Shown here: piece by piece, positions 52,669 to 60,101 of the stretch | Numbering within the stretch: the first letter of the stretch is position 1 | Layout of the letters: the number at the start of each line of letters is the position of its first letter | From: CADCTQ01 sp963844325 | GTDB lineage: Bacteria > Bacteroidota > Bacteroidia > Cytophagales > 172606-1 | Direction of reading: 5' to 3' | DNA length: 64,000 nucleotides | Assembly: GCA_963844325.1 (NCBI GenBank) | Contig: CAWJNV010000002.1 | Coordinates: forward strand, 5,828,001 to 5,892,000 | Notes under the pieces: model-generated | Database searches by the model: none | What the model was told of the DNA's origin: nothing | The model's input: the letters and a program-made list of their open reading frames with translations, nothing else | Position numbers and translations under genes: made by a program

Positions 52669-53010
52669 TTGGTGCCCGCCAACGTAATGCAGGTGCTCAA
52701 AACCGCCTGCTACGACTGTCACTCCAACCGGACCACCTACCCCTGGTACGCCCGCATCAACCCGGTGGGCTGGTGGCTCGACCACCACATCAGGGAAGGC
52801 AAAGAGGAGCTCAACTTCTCCGAATTTGCGGCCTACGACGAAAAACGCCAGGACCACAAGCTCGAAGAAACCGCCGGGGAAGTACAGGAAGGCCACATGC
52901 CCCTCCCGCCCTACCTCTTTACCCACGAAGACGCCAAGCTCTCCCCCGCCCAGGTCCGGCTCATCGCCGATTGGGTAAAGTCGGAAAGGGCAGGCTTGGG
53001 AGCGAAATAG
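52669..53010 (+). pseudogene. Haem-binding domain (c-type, CxxCH) protein, 5'-truncated
   Basis: A 113-codon frame with the haem-attachment motif VLKTACYDCHSNRTTYPWYA and the rest of the Haem_bd domain (INPVGWWLDHHIREGKEELN, LPPYLFTHEDAKLSPAQVRL). Family members normally start with a membrane anchor or signal peptide of 20-40 residues; here the frame is closed by a TAA at 52648-52650 within the preceding hairpin and only a TTG/GTG could serve as start. Without export, haem attachment in the periplasm would fail, so this is probably a remnant, or the true start lies in DNA displaced by the hairpin. Confidence 0.7.
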
Positions 53011-53012
53011 CA

Positions 53013-53170
53013 GAAGGAAAAAAGGGTTCACCACAGCGGATTCACCACGGAGACACGGAGGGCTCGGAGTTTCACGGAGGAAAGGTTTTACGACTGGTTT
53101 CACGCAAAGGCGCAAAGGAGGAGCGCAAAGACCACAAAGAAAAGATAGGACCGCAAGGATCGCAACAGAG
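53013..53170. repeat. Low-complexity CACGGAG / GCAAAGG repeat
   Basis: Phrases TTCACCACGGAGACACGGAG, TTTCACGGAGG, TTTCACGCAAAGGCGCAAAG, ACCGCAAGGATCGCAAC, nearly the same as at 15846-15935 and 58089-58118. Confidence 0.65.
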
Positions 53171-53209
53171 ATGCCAGGACGGCAAAGCCAAAAGAGGGGT
53201 ATGGCACAG

Positions 53210-53348
53210 CGCTCATGCGCTTGTAGGGGCAGTACCGGCTGTCAGGCGTCGCGGGAAGGTGTCACATTACGGGAGAGGGTCGTATTGCGGGAAGGTGTCG
53301 CATGGCGGGCAGGCGTCGCATCGCGGTACTCGTCGCGTCGCGGCTCCC
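53210..53348. repeat. Family B repeat, left part (copy 3, split by IS)
   Basis: Units GTCGCGGGAAGGTGTCACAT, GTCGCATGGCGGGCAGGCGT lead into GTCGCGGCTCCC. The mirror part continues at 54589. Confidence 0.8.
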
Positions 53349-53358
53349 CTCCGAGGAG
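53349..53358. repeat. Left target-site duplication of the IS
   Basis: CTCCGAGGAG, repeated exactly at 54579-54588. Confidence 0.93.
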
Positions 53359-54578
53359 TAGGGTTGTTTAGTTTTGGTGTAAGTAGTTGTTAGCAAGTAT
53401 ATTTGCAAGAAATATAAATGAGTATGGCTGCTAACTTGTTATCTTTTCTGTCCAAAGTACCTGATCCTCGCTGTAAAAAGGGTAGTCGCCACCCCTTGCC
53501 CTCGCTACTGGCAATGATAGTCATAGGCAACTTAAGTGGCTACTACGGCTATCGGGAACTGGCCCGCTTCATGCAACGTCACGCCTGGGCGTTTGTACGC
53601 TTGTTTGGTTTTAAGCACGGCGTACCGGGTCATGTTACCATCGGCTAAGTGTTGGGAAGGCTCGACTTTGAGGCCTTCAAGCAGCAGTTCCAGGCTTGGC
53701 TCGGCCAACTACAAGCTCAGCCCCTAGGACAAGCTCAGCCCCTAGAACAAGCTCAGCCTGCCTACAGCTTAGACGGCAAGAGTTTGAAGTCTACCCTTTC
53801 TGACTACCCAGAAAGCTACCAGGACTTTGTGGCTATGGTACAGGTGTTTTCTCACCAAAGCCAGTTGGTAGTAGGCTTACAAGCCTTTCACAATGGCCAG
53901 CAGGGTGAGGCCCAAGTCGTGCGCGATTTGATTGAAAAACTCGATCTAAAAGGCGCTATGCTCACGCTGGATGCCTTGCACAGCCAAAAAAAACGCTAGA
54001 AGCTATTGTTGATTCGGGCAATGACTACTGCTTGCAAGTGAAGGCCAATCAGGTCAAACTCCTGGCCCGCCTCCAACAAGAGGCCCGCTCGCAAAAGCCC
54101 CTCAGTGAGCAGCAGTACCGAGAGAAGAACCGGGGTCGCCTGGAACACCGCCACTGCCAGCTCTTTGCCGCCCCTCAAGACTGGCAAAACTACTACAAAG
54201 GCATTGTCTGCTTTGTAGTGCTCAGGCGCTGGGGCTATCGCAAAGGCAAGCGCTTCCAGAAAGCTAAGCCTTATGAGAAGACCCACTACTACATCTTGAG
54301 CCGCAAGATGGAATCGGCCCAACAAGCCGCTACTCTGATTCGCAATCATTGGGGCATTGAGAACCGCTTGCATTGGGTCAAAGACGTCCACATGAAGGAA
54401 GACAAAAACCGCATCCGACACCATCAGGCCGCCAAAAACGTCTCCCTTATCAAGAACATGGTCTTGAATTTAACCAGAGCCAAAGGCTTCTCCTCTCTGA
54501 AAGCAACTACTGAACGCTATGCGCACAATATCAAAGAGCTATATTCCTGGCTTTTATAACTTAAACTGTACAGCCCTA
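53359..54578. mobile_element. ISAs1-family-like insertion sequence, 1220 bp
   Basis: Bounded by inverted repeats TAGGGTTGTTTAGTTT (left) and, inverted, TAGGGCTGTACAGTTT (right; 13 of 16 match) and by a 10-bp target duplication CTCCGAGGAG. ISAs1 elements are 1.2-1.5 kb with ends beginning CAGGG and 8-10-bp duplications, which fits. Base composition is visibly lower in GC than the surrounding genes. It has inserted into the centre of a family B palindrome. The transposase frame is broken twice. Confidence 0.92.
53418..54559 (+). pseudogene. ISAs1-type (H-repeat-associated) transposase, broken
   Basis: DDE transposase of the H-rpt/ISAs1 type in three pieces. Piece 1 (53418-53648): LLSFLSKVPDPRCKKGSRHP, LPSLLAMIVIGNLSGYYGY; it is stopped by TAA at 53646-53648 in the middle of the usual HDTFRRVL-like segment (here HVTIG-stop-VLGRLDF). 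Piece 2 (53649-53999), same frame: YSLDGKSLKSTL (first Asp) and LTLDALHSQKK (second Asp). At a run of eight A (53986-53993) the frame shifts by -1; piece 3 continues as TLEAIVDSGNDYCLQVKANQ to IENRLHWVKDVHMKEDKNRI (Glu) and ELYSWLL. An 18-bp tandem repeat (about 53708-53762) encodes QAQPLG/EQAQP. The stop codon makes it inactive even if the A8 run allowed slippage. Confidence 0.9.
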
Positions 54579-54588
54579 CTCCGAGGAG
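54579..54588. repeat. Right target-site duplication of the IS
   Basis: CTCCGAGGAG, identical to 53349-53358. Confidence 0.93.
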
Positions 54589-54705
54589 GGGAGCCGCGAT
54601 GCGACGCCTTCCCGCCATGCGACGCCTTCCCGCCATGCGACGCCTTCCCGCGATGCGACGCCTTCCCGCGATGCGACGCCTTCCCGCGATGCGACGCCTT
54701 CCGTT
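54589..54705. repeat. Family B repeat, right part (copy 3)
   Basis: GGGAGCCGCGATGCGACGCC followed by six near-identical 18-bp units (CTTCCCGCCATGCGACGC / CTTCCCGCGATGCGACGC). The units differ mostly by one base; no CRISPR-like spacers. Confidence 0.88.
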
Positions 54706-54744
54706 TGGCCCCGGCTCCCGGGGCTTTTTTTGGGCCCGAACGGG

Positions 54745-54900
54745 GTGCTGCAACATAGCCGAAAGCTTTTGCAACATGCCTGAATGCCGGGTTGCAACCC
54801 CTCACAGCGCAACTGAGGCGGTTTTTTGCCCTTTTTCCGCCGCGCAACATAGCTGGATGTTTTTGCAACATAGCCGGACGCCCTTGCGGGCCGTTTTGGC
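54745..54900. repeat. GCAACATAG repeat region upstream of the cytolysin-like gene
   Basis: Four degenerate words GCAACATAGCCGAAAGCTTT, TGCAACATGCCTGAATGCC, GCAACATAGCTGGATGTTTT, GCAACATAGCCGGACGCCC. No gene. The promoter of 54969 probably lies in or just after this region, but no clear TAnnTTTG box is seen. Confidence 0.55.
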
Positions 54901-54968
54901 GGACTTTGCAGCGTGCTCCCTGACGCACTACTCACCAAAAACATTCACTGCAAAAACATTTACCGTTC

Positions 54969-56990
54969 ATGAAAACCCTTTCCCGCATTATCCCGCTCCT
55001 GTTCCTGCTCGTTACCCTGGTGCGCTGCCAGGAAGAAAAACAAGTACAGCCCGCCAACGCCGCCTCCGACTCGTTTGCCGCCGTCATCAAAAGCGGGGGC
55101 CTGCCCGAACCCGTGGTGGAAAAAAAGGAAGCCAAAGATTCGCTCGTGCAACAGGAAACCCGTTCCGACGGCAGCATCTGGCGCTGCGTGAGCAAAAAGT
55201 ACAGCGTGGAGGAGGCCAACAGCGAGTTTCCCCTGTTCAACCCCAACGCCTCGGTGATCTACCCGGGCAACCTGCTGCAAGGGGGCTCACTCAAAAGCGC
55301 CTCGCCTTCCGTCATTCCCGTCAAGCGCGGGGGCGGCACGGTCTCCATCGACATCATCGACGGCTCGGACGGGGCTTCGTTTACGGTGAATGAGGTAAAA
55401 AAGTCCACCATCTCCGAAGCCGCCAACAAAATTATTGCCGCCAGTACGGGGGCCGTGCCCGCCAACTTCAGCTTCAACGCCCAGCAGGTGCAGTCGCAGC
55501 AGGAACTGGCCCTGAGCCTGGGGCTCGACGTCAAAACGCAGTTTGCCGAGGTAGGCACCAACTTCAGCTTCCGGTCGGGTTCCCAGTACAGCCGCTTCAT
55601 CGTCAAACTCAAGCAATCCTTCTACACGCTGAGCTTCGACATTCCCACCTCGGCCGCCGACCTGTTCGCCCCCGAAGTCACCCCCGGCGACCTGACGCCG
55701 TTCGTGGGACCCGGCAACCCCGTTACCTTCGTCTCCGACGTTACCTACGGCCGGGTGTACTACCTGCTCATTGAATCGTCGGCCAGCGAGACGGCCATTG
55801 AGGCGGCCATCAACGCGTCATTCAGCGGGGCCGCGGCCGGGGTCGATTTGCAGGTAGACGGCGCGCACCTCAAAAGCCTGAGCGACTTGCAGATCAAGGT
55901 AGTAGCGCTGGGCGGCTCTTCCCAGAGCACGTTCCAGACCATCGGGCAGAGCGACATCGGCGCCCTGGTCGAAATGCTGGGCGAGAGCACCGACATCAAA
56001 ACGGGCATTCCCGTCTCGTACGTGGTGCGCAGCGCCGTTACCCGCGAAGTGGTGAGCGTGAAGCTGGCGACCGAATACGAAGTGAGCACCTGCACGGCCC
56101 TGGCCGCCCCGCTGGGCGAACCCATGCTGTGGTTCGACGCCGGCATGCTCAGCGCCAAGTGGTTCACGCCTCCCGGCGAAACCGACACTCCCTGCACCGA
56201 CTGCCTGGAAGAAGACGGCCTGGTGGGCTTTTACCGCACCAACAACGCCATTACCCTCATGCGTCCCGAGGAGAACCCGCGGGGGCTGGTGATCCGCAAG
56301 TGGAATGACCGGTCAAAAAACAAGCTTGACGCCAGCGCCGTGGCCGGTGATCCGTATTCGAAACCCCTGTACGTGCCCGGCGCCTTCAACAACGGCCGCC
56401 CGGCGGTGGAGTTCTACAAAGGACAAACCGGGTACGCCAACGTGTTCAGCCGGCTCACCTACTCGGGGGGCGGGTTTGCCAGCACCGACTACACGATTTT
56501 CGCGGTGGTGGCTTTTCCGCCGCAGGTGGTGGTGCAGTGGCTGGAGCGGGGCGCCTGGAAAACCATTGCCAATGCCCCCAACGCGTACGGCTATTTCATG
56601 CACGGCGCCAGCGACCAGGACCTGCGGCAGCTCCGGGCCGGCTTTCAGAATGCTTCCGTCTTCCGGCTCAGCCACCGGGGCGAACAGTTGATCATCGAGG
56701 ACCCGGCCTTTAAGCCCGCGGCGGGCTACCAGGTGCTTGCCCTGCGCTTCAGCCGCACCGAAGGCATGGCCGTGTACCGCAACGGCGTGCGGGTTGCCCA
56801 CGACCCGGCCCGGCGGCAGGCCCTGCTGAGCAACGAAGGGGCCATGCTTTGCGCCCCCTACCTGCTGGGCCGGTCCGGTGAGGCGCTGTCCAGCCTCCGG
56901 CTGGGGGAACTGCGGGCCTACAACCAGGCGGCCACCGAGGCGCAGATCGCGCAGGAAACCCTCGTGCTGAGCCAGAAGTACGGGCTGTAA
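54969..56990 (+). CDS. Cholesterol-dependent-cytolysin-like (thiol-activated cytolysin) protein fused to LamG-like domain
   Basis: A 673-residue exported protein. N-terminal signal MKTLSRIIPLLFLLVTL ends in VRC (Cys20); Arg before the Cys is unusual, so lipoprotein status is uncertain. Residues about 85-375 match the core of the CDC pore-forming family: NPNASVIYPGNLLQGGSL at 91-108 (compare VYPGALLQ), VTYGRVYYLLIESS at 258-271 (conserved YGR), VVALGGSSQ at 311-319 (conserved Gly-Gly), and GIPVSYVVRSAVTREVVSVK at 346-365. Domain 4 with the Trp-rich undecapeptide is absent; instead residues about 382-673 form a LamG/concanavalin-like domain (GEPMLWFDAG, VIRKWNDRSKNKLDASA, GRPAVEFYKGQ, LRLGELRAYNQAATEAQIAQ, LSQKYGL). 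Pore formation is known for CDCs; here it is inferred. Single gene, no immunity-like neighbour evident. Confidence 0.88.
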   Translation: MKTLSRIIPLLFLLVTLVRCQEEKQVQPANAASDSFAAVIKSGGLPEPVVEKKEAKDSLVQQETRSDGSIWRCVSKKYSVEEANSEFPLFNPNASVIYPGNLLQGGSLKSASPSVIPVKRGGGTVSIDIIDGSDGASFTVNEVKKSTISEAANKIIAASTGAVPANFSFNAQQVQSQQELALSLGLDVKTQFAEVGTNFSFRSGSQYSRFIVKLKQSFYTLSFDIPTSAADLFAPEVTPGDLTPFVGPGNPVTFVSDVTYGRVYYLLIESSASETAIEAAINASFSGAAAGVDLQVDGAHLKSLSDLQIKVVALGGSSQSTFQTIGQSDIGALVEMLGESTDIKTGIPVSYVVRSAVTREVVSVKLATEYEVSTCTALAAPLGEPMLWFDAGMLSAKWFTPPGETDTPCTDCLEEDGLVGFYRTNNAITLMRPEENPRGLVIRKWNDRSKNKLDASAVAGDPYSKPLYVPGAFNNGRPAVEFYKGQTGYANVFSRLTYSGGGFASTDYTIFAVVAFPPQVVVQWLERGAWKTIANAPNAYGYFMHGASDQDLRQLRAGFQNASVFRLSHRGEQLIIEDPAFKPAAGYQVLALRFSRTEGMAVYRNGVRVAHDPARRQALLSNEGAMLCAPYLLGRSGEALSSLRLGELRAYNQAATEAQIAQETLVLSQKYGL

Positions 56991-57015
56991 AACGGGAGGG
57001 TGCTTGCACTGACCA

Positions 57016-57180
57016 GGAAGGTTGTATGGTTAGATGGCTATATGGCTGAATGGTTGAATGGCTGAATGGCTGAATGGTTACAGGGTTGATTGAACAGAAA
57101 CCGGTCTTTTAAAATAAAACCAATACAACCATACAACCATACAACCATATAGCCATTCAACCATACAACCTTCCTGGTCA
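57016..57180. repeat. Family D octamer hairpin (GGCTGAAT vocabulary)
   Basis: Left arm GGTTGTATGGTTAGATGGCT, ATATGGCTGAATGGTTGAAT, GGCTGAATGGCTGAATGG; right arm ATACAACCATACAACCATAC, AACCATATAGCCATTCAACC. Located between convergent genes; same words as 46783-46912. Confidence 0.85.
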
Positions 57181-57206
57181 ATTCAGGTACGAACCACCAA
57201 CGGGTA

Positions 57207-58052
57207 TTACTTTTGGGGTAAACGCTTCCGGTATTCGGCCGGGCTTTGGCCGGTGTGTTTTTTGAAAATGCGGGTAAAATGGCTCTGGTCCGAGAAGCCC
57301 GTCAGGTAGGCAATCTCGGCCAGCGTGTGACCCGGCTGCCCCAGCAGTTCCACCGCCTTTTCGATCCGGAGCTTGCGGATGTACTCCCCGTAGGAGAGGT
57401 TGTTGAAGTACTTGGAGAACTCCCGCGACACGTACGCCGGGTGGACGTTCAGCCCCTCGGCAATCTCTTTGAGGCTCAGGCTCAGGTTGGTGTCGATCTG
57501 GTCCTGGATGATTTCCTTCAGCTCCCGGGCCCAGGCGGGCGTCTTGTGCCGGGCCGGCTTTTTCTCCCGCAAATAGGTATTGAACACGCGCAGGAAAAGT
57601 CGTTCGGTGGGATTCTGGGTGTGTTTCTCCTGGGGTAAAAATTTGGCCCAGCTGTAGAGGGCGTCGTAGAGGAGCATGCCTTTCTCCAGCAGTTCGTAAT
57701 CGTCGGGCGTATTGTAGGCCAGGCCGGCGGAGATGGCCCACAGGCCCGATGCCTGCGGGGCGGCGGAATGGTCGTCGGTGTCGGCGCCCCGCACGATGGG
57801 GGCCAGCAGTTGCAGGGCGGGGTCGGTGAGGCCGTACTTCTCCAGGAAATAATCGAAGGTGCAGCGGTCCTCGTAGTGGGTGAATTCGGCTTCGGGAATG
57901 TCGAAGGGAATGGCCCCGAGTTCCCGGGCCCTTTGCGGAATCTCCGGGTAGGGCACAAAAAAGAATTCCGCCTGCGGGTCAATGAACCGGCGGATGAGCC
58001 AGGGACAGGCAATCCGGTCAATCTTCGGTTTTTCCCGGGTAATCCACTTCAT
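57207..58052 (-). CDS. ChrB-like domain fused to AraC-type DNA-binding domain
   Basis: A 281-residue fusion. Residues 1-150 match the chromate-resistance ChrB C-terminal domain (IDRIACPWLIRRFIDPQAEF, FDIPEAEFTHYEDRCTFDYF, LEKYGLTDPALQLLAPIVRG, ADTDDH). Residues about 180-278 are an AraC-family double HTH: LSLKEIAEGLNVHPAYVSRE, FSKYFNNLSYGEYIRKLRIE, TLAEIAYLTGFSDQSHFTRI, FKKHTGQSPAEYRK. The first domain would act as a sensor, of chromate or another oxyanion, and the second would bind DNA. No chrA transporter gene is adjacent, so the target must be elsewhere. Confidence 0.9.
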   Translation of the reverse strand: MKWITREKPKIDRIACPWLIRRFIDPQAEFFFVPYPEIPQRARELGAIPFDIPEAEFTHYEDRCTFDYFLEKYGLTDPALQLLAPIVRGADTDDHSAAPQASGLWAISAGLAYNTPDDYELLEKGMLLYDALYSWAKFLPQEKHTQNPTERLFLRVFNTYLREKKPARHKTPAWARELKEIIQDQIDTNLSLSLKEIAEGLNVHPAYVSREFSKYFNNLSYGEYIRKLRIEKAVELLGQPGHTLAEIAYLTGFSDQSHFTRIFKKHTGQSPAEYRKRLPQK

Positions 58053-58088
58053 GTTTTTTTTGCATTTGCGTGAGGTAAGGAAATTTTT

Positions 58089-58118
58089 ACCACGGAGTTA
58101 CACGGAGGTACACGGAGT
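58089..58118. repeat. Short CACGGAG repeat
   Basis: ACCACGGAGTTACACGGAGG, TACACGGAG; same wording as 53013-53170. Confidence 0.6.
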
Positions 58119-58120
58119 GG

Positions 58121-58227
58121 GGATAGGGTTTAAACCCTATCCTATGGATATTGCGCGTGCGTACGCCAATTTCGCTCTGATCAAATTACGCGAAGCTTAT
58201 CCGTAGGGTAGGGTTTAAACCCTACCC
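58121..58227. repeat. Family A palindrome pair with a symmetrical variant
   Basis: Left palindrome 58121-58142 standard; right one 58206-58227 is the GGGTAGGGTTT variant with its matching half. The spacer begins TATGGATATTG and ends TATCCGTA. Here the variant is the right copy, at 15946 the left one. Confidence 0.95.
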
Positions 58228-58239
58228 CTCCTCCCACCC

Positions 58240-58315
58240 GCATCCCCGCCCCAGCCTCCTTCCCGATCCCTCCTTCCGTCTCCCTTCCTCCGGTCTCCGG
58301 CCTCCTTTTACTTCC
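58240..58315. repeat. Family D stretch (inverted GGAGACC vocabulary)
   Basis: CCTCCTTCCCGATCCCTCCT, TCCGTCTCCCTTCCTCCGGT, CTCCGGCCTCC, the reverse complement of the phrase at 44735-44800. Confidence 0.6.
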
Positions 58316-58326
58316 GGTCAGTCCAC

Positions 58327-59955
58327 CTAACGGCTGGTGATCCCCACGGGTTGGGCCCGCTTTTCGCGCAGTTTGGTTTCCTCCAGGTCCAGCAGGGTCA
58401 GGTACTTGCGAATCAGCTCTTCATCAAATTCCGAATGGTGATTCATCCGGTGGAGCAGGCCCCGTTGCCGGTCGAGTACTTCCAGGGCAATGCCTTGGTG
58501 TTCGGTCACGGGGCTTTGCGGCGGTTCCCGTTGCCCGTCGCCGGAGTGGGCGGCGAAGTACCGCAAGTCCACCTCCAGCCGGTGCAGCAGGTTCTGCAGA
58601 TGCTCATTTTGTTCCACCCGGGCGGCGTGGTTGTCCTTGAGGAAATCCAGTGCCGTTTGGGCCAGTTTCCGCTGAATGATGATTTCCTGCTTTTCCTCGG
58701 GAATGTGCCCGGGGCGCTCCTCCAGCTTTACTTTCCGGATCACCCAGGGCAGGCTGAGCCCTTGCAGGACCAGCGTCACCAGGATCACGACGAAAGTGAT
58801 GAACAGGATCAGTTCCCGCTGGGGAAAGGCCGCGCCCGCCTCGGTGGTGATCGGGATGGAGAGGGCCGCCGCCAGGGAAACCACCCCCCGCATGCCCGCC
58901 CAGCCCAGCACCAGGGGGCCCCGCCACCCCGGGTTGGGGTCGGCCACGGTAATGAAACGGCTCATGAACCGCGTAAAGAGGGAGGCGCCCAGCGTGCACA
59001 GCAGCCGGGTGACCATCAGGACCCCCGAAATCAGCAGGCCGTAGCCAATGGCGCTGGCCAGGCTCACGTGTTCCAGTTGCGCCACCAGCCCGGGCAATTG
59101 CAGCCCGATCAGCAGGAAGACCAGGCCGTTGATCACAAAGCCCACCGTCGACCACACGTTGGCCCCCTGCACGCGGCTCAGGTGCGTGAGCATCGTCTGC
59201 CGTTTGTTGGACAGCAGGAGTCCCCCGCTTACCACCGCCAGCACCCCCGAGAAGTGGAACCGTTCGGCAAAGTAGTACATGCAGTAGGGCGTCACGAAGC
59301 TCAGCACCGTGTCGAGGCTGGGGGTGGTGGGCAGCCAGCGGTGCACGGCGTAAAAGAACAGGCCGATCAGCAGCCCGGTGAGGGTGCCCATCACGATAAC
59401 CACCCCGAAGCTGGTCACGGCCTGCCCGAACACGAACTGCCCGGTAAGCACCGCGGCCAGGGCAAAGCGAAACACGATCAGCGAAGAAGCGTCGTTGAGC
59501 AGGCTTTCCCCTTCGGCAATGCTCACCAGGACCTTGGGAATCCGCACGCTGCGCATGATGGTGGTGGCGCTGATGGCGTCCGGGGGCGAAACGATGCCGC
59601 CCAGCAGAAAACCCAGCGCCAGGGTAAACCCCGGGATGGCCGCCTGCGCAACCAGGGCCACCACGCTGGAGGTGACAATGACAATCGGAAACGCAAAACT
59701 GAGGATGACCCTTCGCCACTTCCAAAGTTCTTTCCAGGAGGTTTGCCAGGCCGCTTCGTAGAGCAGCGGCGGCAGAAAGATGAAAAAAACCAGTTCCGGA
59801 TCAATGGCAACGTGCCCGAACCCGTCGGTCACGCTCAGCAGCAGGCCGCCCAGCACGAGTACAATCGGGTAGGCCACCCCGAGTTTGCGGGCCAGCATCA
59901 CCAGCCCCACAATGATGAGAATCAGAAAGATGTACTGGACTAAAACCGTTTGCAT
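58327..59955 (-). CDS. CPA1-type Na+/H+ antiporter
   Basis: A 542-residue inner-membrane cation/proton antiporter. About 12 helices cover residues 5-415; the ion-binding motif is GGIVSPPDAISATTIMRSVR with the conserved Pro-Pro-Asp-Ala, and GWAGMRGVVSLAAALSIPIT is the second family hallmark. A cytoplasmic tail of about 125 residues (from GHIPEEKQEIIIQRKLAQTA) is charged and helical, as in NhaP-like members. Single gene; the start at 59955 gives a hydrophobic N-terminus typical of the family. Confidence 0.95.
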   Translation of the reverse strand: MQTVLVQYIFLILIIVGLVMLARKLGVAYPIVLVLGGLLLSVTDGFGHVAIDPELVFFIFLPPLLYEAAWQTSWKELWKWRRVILSFAFPIVIVTSSVVALVAQAAIPGFTLALGFLLGGIVSPPDAISATTIMRSVRIPKVLVSIAEGESLLNDASSLIVFRFALAAVLTGQFVFGQAVTSFGVVIVMGTLTGLLIGLFFYAVHRWLPTTPSLDTVLSFVTPYCMYYFAERFHFSGVLAVVSGGLLLSNKRQTMLTHLSRVQGANVWSTVGFVINGLVFLLIGLQLPGLVAQLEHVSLASAIGYGLLISGVLMVTRLLCTLGASLFTRFMSRFITVADPNPGWRGPLVLGWAGMRGVVSLAAALSIPITTEAGAAFPQRELILFITFVVILVTLVLQGLSLPWVIRKVKLEERPGHIPEEKQEIIIQRKLAQTALDFLKDNHAARVEQNEHLQNLLHRLEVDLRYFAAHSGDGQREPPQSPVTEHQGIALEVLDRQRGLLHRMNHHSEFDEELIRKYLTLLDLEETKLREKRAQPVGITSR

Positions 59956-60101
59956 GCGTAGCGGGTCGGGTGAGTTGGTAAAAGTAAACGGACAATTTCA
60001 ATTGTCTCTAAATTATTGGATTTATCCCCCAATGGTTTGCATTGTCGGTGCATCCCCGTAAATTGACTGTCCAACATTTCAAGCTCACGTAACCTAATCG
60101 T

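Noticed and set aside
53986..53993. Programmed -1 frameshift giving an active transposase
   Set aside because: The A8 run could allow it, but the separate in-frame TAA at 53646-53648 would still abolish the product.
54597..54703. Six 18-bp repeats as a CRISPR array or coding repeat
   Set aside because: Direct head-to-tail units without spacers, part of family B; open frames across them only reflect the absence of stops in GC-rich repeats.
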